Shown here: positions 60,717-64,000 of the stretch, one piece after another
Numbering within the stretch: the first letter of the stretch is position 1
Layout of the letters: each line of letters begins with the position of its first letter
Assembly: GCF_023161665.1 (NCBI RefSeq)
Contig: NZ_JALNTW010000018.1
Coordinates: forward strand, 1-64,000
Origin: Shewanella sp. 1CM18E
Lineage (GTDB): Bacteria; Pseudomonadota; Gammaproteobacteria; Enterobacterales; Shewanellaceae
DNA length: 64,000 bases
Direction: 5' to 3'
Notes under the pieces: model-generated
What the model was told of the DNA's origin: nothing
Seen by the model: the letters and a program-made list of their open reading frames with translations, nothing else
Databases searched by the model: none
Translations under genes and position numbers: made by a program

Positions 60717-61547
60717 ATGGCGACAACTGGGGATGACACGTTAACTGTAACGGCTTCCGGCTATATCCAGCATCACCTGACTAATGCGAAAATGTGTTCC
60801 GCTGATGGTGGAATTGCTTTTAACCATGCATGTCAAGATGCAGGATTTTGGACTTGGCACATTGACTCACTTTTGTTTTCAGTTGGTCTAGGTGTTCTAT
60901 TTTTGTGGTTATTCTACAAAGTAGGACAAAAGGCAACTATTGGCGTTCCAGGCAAGCTTCAATGTTTTGTTGAAATGTGCGTGGAAGGTGTTGATAAAAT
61001 TGTAAAAGACTCATTCCATGGGAAAAATGCAGTTATCGCACCATTAGGTCTAACTATTTTCGTCTGGGTTTTCCTGATGAACTTAATGGACTTGATCCCA
61101 GTTGACTTTGTACCTGAGGCCGCAAACAGATTATTAGGCGTACCTTACCTAAAGATTGTACCTACAACTGACTTGAACGTTACTTTGGGCTTAGCTCTAA
61201 GTGTATTCGCGTTAATTGTTTTCTACAGTATCAAGGTAAAGGGGATTGGTGGGTTCACTAAAGAACTGACTATGCAGCCTTTCAATCATTGGGCACTAAT
61301 TCCAATCAACTTTGTTTTGGAAACAGTAACCTTGGTTGCGAAGCCGATTTCATTATCGCTTCGTCTGTTTGGTAACCTGTATGCAGGTGAGTTGATCTTT
61401 ATTCTGATAGCGCTGATGCCTTGGTGGGCTCAGTTTGCATTATCAGTGCCTTGGGCCATTTTCCATATTTTGGTAATTGTGCTTCAGGCGTTTATCTTCA
61501 TGATGCTTACGATTGTATATCTAAGCATGGCACATGAAGACCATTAA
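60717..61547 (+). CDS. atpB: ATP synthase subunit a
   Basis: 276 residues (E. coli 271) from the ATG at 60717; a GTG four codons upstream is less likely. Inner-membrane proton channel of Fo. The essential arginine lies in PISLSLRLFGNLYAGELIF, and the last membrane segments end LQAFIFMMLTIVYLSMA, matching the two half channels. MNLMDLIPVDFVP is also conserved. Confidence 0.96.
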   Translation: MATTGDDTLTVTASGYIQHHLTNAKMCSADGGIAFNHACQDAGFWTWHIDSLLFSVGLGVLFLWLFYKVGQKATIGVPGKLQCFVEMCVEGVDKIVKDSFHGKNAVIAPLGLTIFVWVFLMNLMDLIPVDFVPEAANRLLGVPYLKIVPTTDLNVTLGLALSVFALIVFYSIKVKGIGGFTKELTMQPFNHWALIPINFVLETVTLVAKPISLSLRLFGNLYAGELIFILIALMPWWAQFALSVPWAIFHILVIVLQAFIFMMLTIVYLSMAHEDH

Positions 61548-61579
61548 TTTATTAAAATTAGATATTTATCGGAGATAAA

Positions 61580-61849
61580 ATGGAAACTGTAATTAGCTTT
61601 ACAGCAATCGCTGTTGCAATTATGATCGGCTTAGCAGCGCTAGGTACTGGTATTGGCTTTGCTATTCTAGGTGGTAAATTCCTAGAAGCTTCTGCTCGTC
61701 AACCAGAGCTTGCTCCTGCACTTCAAACTAAAATGTTCATCGTAGCTGGTCTACTTGATGCGATCTCAATGATTGCAGTTGGTGTTGCATTATTCTTCGT
61801 CTTCGCTAACCCGTTTGTGGGTCAATTAAGTGCATTTCTACCTGGCTAA
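61580..61849 (+). CDS. atpE: ATP synthase subunit c
   Basis: 89 residues, a two-helix hairpin. The ion-binding carboxylate is D60 in AGLLDAISM, flanked by no sodium-type glutamine/serine pattern, so proton coupling is expected. Loop residues ARQPEL (39-44) face subunit gamma. Forms the rotor ring. Confidence 0.97.
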   Translation: METVISFTAIAVAIMIGLAALGTGIGFAILGGKFLEASARQPELAPALQTKMFIVAGLLDAISMIAVGVALFFVFANPFVGQLSAFLPG

Positions 61850-61875
61850 TCGTCCCCTTAAAAGGAGTTGTCGTT

Positions 61876-62346
61876 ATGAGTATTAACGCTACCCTGCTAG
61901 GCCAAGCGATATCTTTTCTTCTCTTTGTGTGGTTTTGCATGAAGTTTGTATGGCCGCCATTGATGAACGCCATCGAAGAACGCCAGAAGAAAATTGCTGA
62001 TGGTCTAGCTGATGCAGGACGTGCTGCAAAAGATTTAGAGCTAGCTCAGGTGAAAGCCACAGAGCAGCTGAAAGACGCTAAAGCAACAGCAAACGAAATT
62101 ATTGAGCAAGCAAATAAACGCAAAGCTCAAATCGTTGATGAAGCAAAAATTGAAGCTGATACCGAGCGTGCGAAAATCATCGCTCAGGGCCACGCTGAAA
62201 TTGAAAACGAACGTAATCGCGTGAAAGAAGATCTACGTAAGCAAGTAGCTGTATTAGCTATTGCTGGCGCTGAGAAAATTCTTGAACGTTCGATTGATGA
62301 AGCCGCACACAGTGACATAGTTAACAAACTTGTTGCTGAACTTTAA
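61876..62346 (+). CDS. atpF: ATP synthase subunit b
   Basis: 156 residues, the E. coli length. One N-terminal membrane helix (residues 5-25, LLGQAISFLLFVWFCMKFVWPP) then a long charged coiled coil. Dimer forms the peripheral stalk linking Fo and F1. AAGGAG precedes the ATG. Confidence 0.97.
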   Translation: MSINATLLGQAISFLLFVWFCMKFVWPPLMNAIEERQKKIADGLADAGRAAKDLELAQVKATEQLKDAKATANEIIEQANKRKAQIVDEAKIEADTERAKIIAQGHAEIENERNRVKEDLRKQVAVLAIAGAEKILERSIDEAAHSDIVNKLVAEL

Positions 62347-62362
62347 ATAAGGAGCTTGAGTT

Positions 62363-62896
62363 ATGGCTGAAATAACCACCATCGCTCGTCCTTACGCAAA
62401 GGCAGCTTTTGACTTCGCTCTTGAACAGAAAGCAGTAGAAAGTTGGGCAGAAATGCTTAACTTTGCCGCATTAGTTAGTGAAAACGAAGCTATGCAGCCA
62501 TTACTGTCTGGCGCTATAGCCAGCAATAAGCTTGCAGAACTCTTTATTGGAGTTTGTGGCGAGCAAATCAACGAGCAAGCTCAGAACCTGTTAAAGGTAA
62601 TGGCTGAAAACGGTCGTTTAGTTGCGCTACCTGCTGTTGCTCAACAATTTGTTGAGATGCAACGTGAGTACGCGAAAGAAGTTGAAGCGCAAATCGTTTC
62701 AGCTACTGAGCTAAACTCAGAGCAACTACAAGAGCTGAGCGCTTCTCTAGAGAAACGTCTAGCACGCAAAGTTAAGCTGAATTGCAGCATAGATGCCAGC
62801 CTTATTGCTGGTGTAATTATCACGGCAGGAGACTTAGTCATTGATGGCTCGGTCCGCGGAAAAATTTCGCGTCTGTCTGATACGCTGCAGTCGTAA
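62363..62896 (+). CDS. atpH: ATP synthase subunit delta
   Basis: 177 residues, the E. coli length. The helical N-domain binds the top of F1 (ARPYAKAAFDFALEQ) and the C-terminal domain binds subunit b; AGVIITAGDLVIDGSVRGKISRL is the family signature. AAGGAG precedes the ATG. Confidence 0.97.
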   Translation: MAEITTIARPYAKAAFDFALEQKAVESWAEMLNFAALVSENEAMQPLLSGAIASNKLAELFIGVCGEQINEQAQNLLKVMAENGRLVALPAVAQQFVEMQREYAKEVEAQIVSATELNSEQLQELSASLEKRLARKVKLNCSIDASLIAGVIITAGDLVIDGSVRGKISRLSDTLQS

Positions 62897-62910
62897 TTGG
62901 GAGTTTGAGC

Positions 62911-64000
62911 ATGCAACTGAATTCCACTGAAATCAGCGATCTGATTAAACAGCGGATCGAGCAGTTCGAAGTCGTTAGTGAAGCTCGCAACGAAGGTACT
63001 ATCGTTGCAGTAAGTGACGGCATCATCCGCATCCACGGCCTAGCCGACGTGATGCAGGGTGAAATGATCGAGCTGCCTGGCAACCGTTTTGCAATCGCGT
63101 TGAACTTAGAACGTGATTCTGTCGGTGCCGTAGTAATGGGCCCTTATGCCTCTTTGGCAGAAGGCGACAAAGTTAAAACAACAGGCCGTATTTTGGAAGT
63201 ACCTGTTGGCCGTGGTCTATTAGGCCGTGTAGTCAACACGTTAGGTGAGCCAATTGACGGTAAAGGACCTATCGATAGCGATGGTTTCTCTCCTGTTGAA
63301 GTAATTGCACCAGGTGTAATTGAGCGTAAATCAGTAGATCAGCCAGTACAGACTGGTTATAAAGCTGTTGACTCTATGATCCCAATCGGTCGTGGACAAC
63401 GTGAATTGATCATTGGTGACCGCCAGATCGGTAAAACCGCTCTAGCGATCGACGCGATTATCAACCAAAAAGATTCTGGCATTAAGTGTGTATACGTAGC
63501 TGTAGGCCAAAAGGCTTCTACAATTGCTAACGTAGTACGCAAGCTAGAAGAGCACGGCGCTTTGGCGAACACCATTGTTGTTGTTGCTACAGCTTCTGAA
63601 GCTGCTGCACTGCAATACTTGGCTCCATACTCTGGTTGTACAATGGGTGAATACTTCCGCGACCGCGGTGAAGACTCACTAATCGTATATGATGATTTGT
63701 CTAAGCAAGCTGTTGCTTACCGTCAAATCTCATTGCTTCTTAAGCGTCCACCAGGACGTGAAGCATACCCAGGTGATGTATTCTATCTTCACTCTCGTCT
63801 GTTGGAACGTGCTTCACGTGTTAACGCCGAGTATGTTGAGAAGTTCACTAAAGGTGAAGTTAAAGGCCAAACAGGTTCTTTGACTGCTCTACCAATTATT
63901 GAAACTCAAGCTGGTGACGTTTCTGCATTCGTACCGACTAACGTAATTTCGATTACCGATGGTCAGATCTTCCTTGAAACAGATCTATTTAACTCTGGCC
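62911..64000 (+). CDS. atpA: ATP synthase subunit alpha (3' part beyond the window)
   Basis: First 363 codons only; the gene continues past the right edge (full length in E. coli 513). MQLNSTEISDLIKQRIEQF is the canonical start, with GGGAG 10 bases upstream. Walker A GDRQIGKT (169-176), and SRLLERASRV and PTNVISITDGQIFLE are the conserved nucleotide-domain motifs. The alpha subunit carries the non-catalytic nucleotide sites of F1. Follows atpH by 14 bp. Confidence 0.98.
   Translation, partial: MQLNSTEISDLIKQRIEQFEVVSEARNEGTIVAVSDGIIRIHGLADVMQGEMIELPGNRFAIALNLERDSVGAVVMGPYASLAEGDKVKTTGRILEVPVGRGLLGRVVNTLGEPIDGKGPIDSDGFSPVEVIAPGVIERKSVDQPVQTGYKAVDSMIPIGRGQRELIIGDRQIGKTALAIDAIINQKDSGIKCVYVAVGQKASTIANVVRKLEEHGALANTIVVVATASEAAALQYLAPYSGCTMGEYFRDRGEDSLIVYDDLSKQAVAYRQISLLLKRPPGREAYPGDVFYLHSRLLERASRVNAEYVEKFTKGEVKGQTGSLTALPIIETQAGDVSAFVPTNVISITDGQIFLETDLFNSG

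Noticed and set aside
1..64000. Prophage, insertion sequence, integron or defence island
   Set aside because: No integrase, transposase, restriction, toxin-antitoxin or phage structural gene was seen in any frame.

Overview
This window is a chromosomal replication-origin region of a gammaproteobacterium, most likely a Shewanella or close marine relative. The evidence is: dnaA-dnaN-recF-gyrB, rpmH-rnpA-yidD-yidC-mnmE, a mioC-oriC-mnmG junction, rsmG-parA-parB and the start of the atp operon in one stretch; enterobacterial/alteromonad-like gene order in the aroE, trkA and fadBA blocks; and protein lengths close to those of E. coli. No phage, transposon, CRISPR array, tRNA or rRNA gene was seen inside the window. 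The genus is an inference from gene order and protein similarity by eye.

Layout. 1-400: tandem rRNA promoters P1 and P2 with boxA, firing leftward out of the window. 410-16000: the aroE block (yrdA, yrdB-like, aroE, a truncated haemoglobin, hemF, tsaC, a zinc-finger gene, a collagenase-like lipoprotein, smg, dprA, a LysM gene, def, fmt, rsmB, trkA, trkH). 16067-25091: the pepQ-yigZ-trkH-hemG block with divergent fadBA. It meets the first block, so two trkH and two hemG genes flank an ArsR-type regulator. 25180-30010: a five-gene leftward envelope operon (an unknown one-membrane-segment protein, three lipoproteins, an MltC-like transglycosylase). 30247-35184: ybaK, tusA, a MOSC gene and a large secreted TolB-propeller/amidohydrolase. 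35365-40140: tag, glyQS, an HDOD gene. 40220-46344: gyrB, recF, dnaN, dnaA leftward. 46789-50634: rpmH to mnmE rightward. 50635-54693: an accessory pocket (about 1 kb of non-coding DNA rich in GATC, a type IV pilin-like gene, a LysE-family exporter, a nucleoside hydrolase). 54694-64000: mioC, oriC, mnmG, rsmG, parAB, atpIBEFHA (atpA cut by the window edge).

How it works together. DnaA acts at oriC (55135-55592: DnaA boxes, 20 GATC sites, AT-rich GATC repeats next to mnmG). ParB should load at the parS sites found at 30728, 33927, 35305 and 51362, all within 25 kb of oriC, and ParA segregates the origins. Dam/SeqA-type control is suggested by GATC clusters at oriC, upstream of dnaA, and in the gap after mnmE.

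The least expected structures are: a 114-bp tandem array made of copies of the 3' end of hemF; a parS site forming the stem of an intrinsic terminator; a dprA frame that seems to need an ATT start; a gyrB terminator that overlaps the possible start of the HDOD gene; and the five-gene lipoprotein/transglycosylase operon. I did not find a clear new defence or mobile system.
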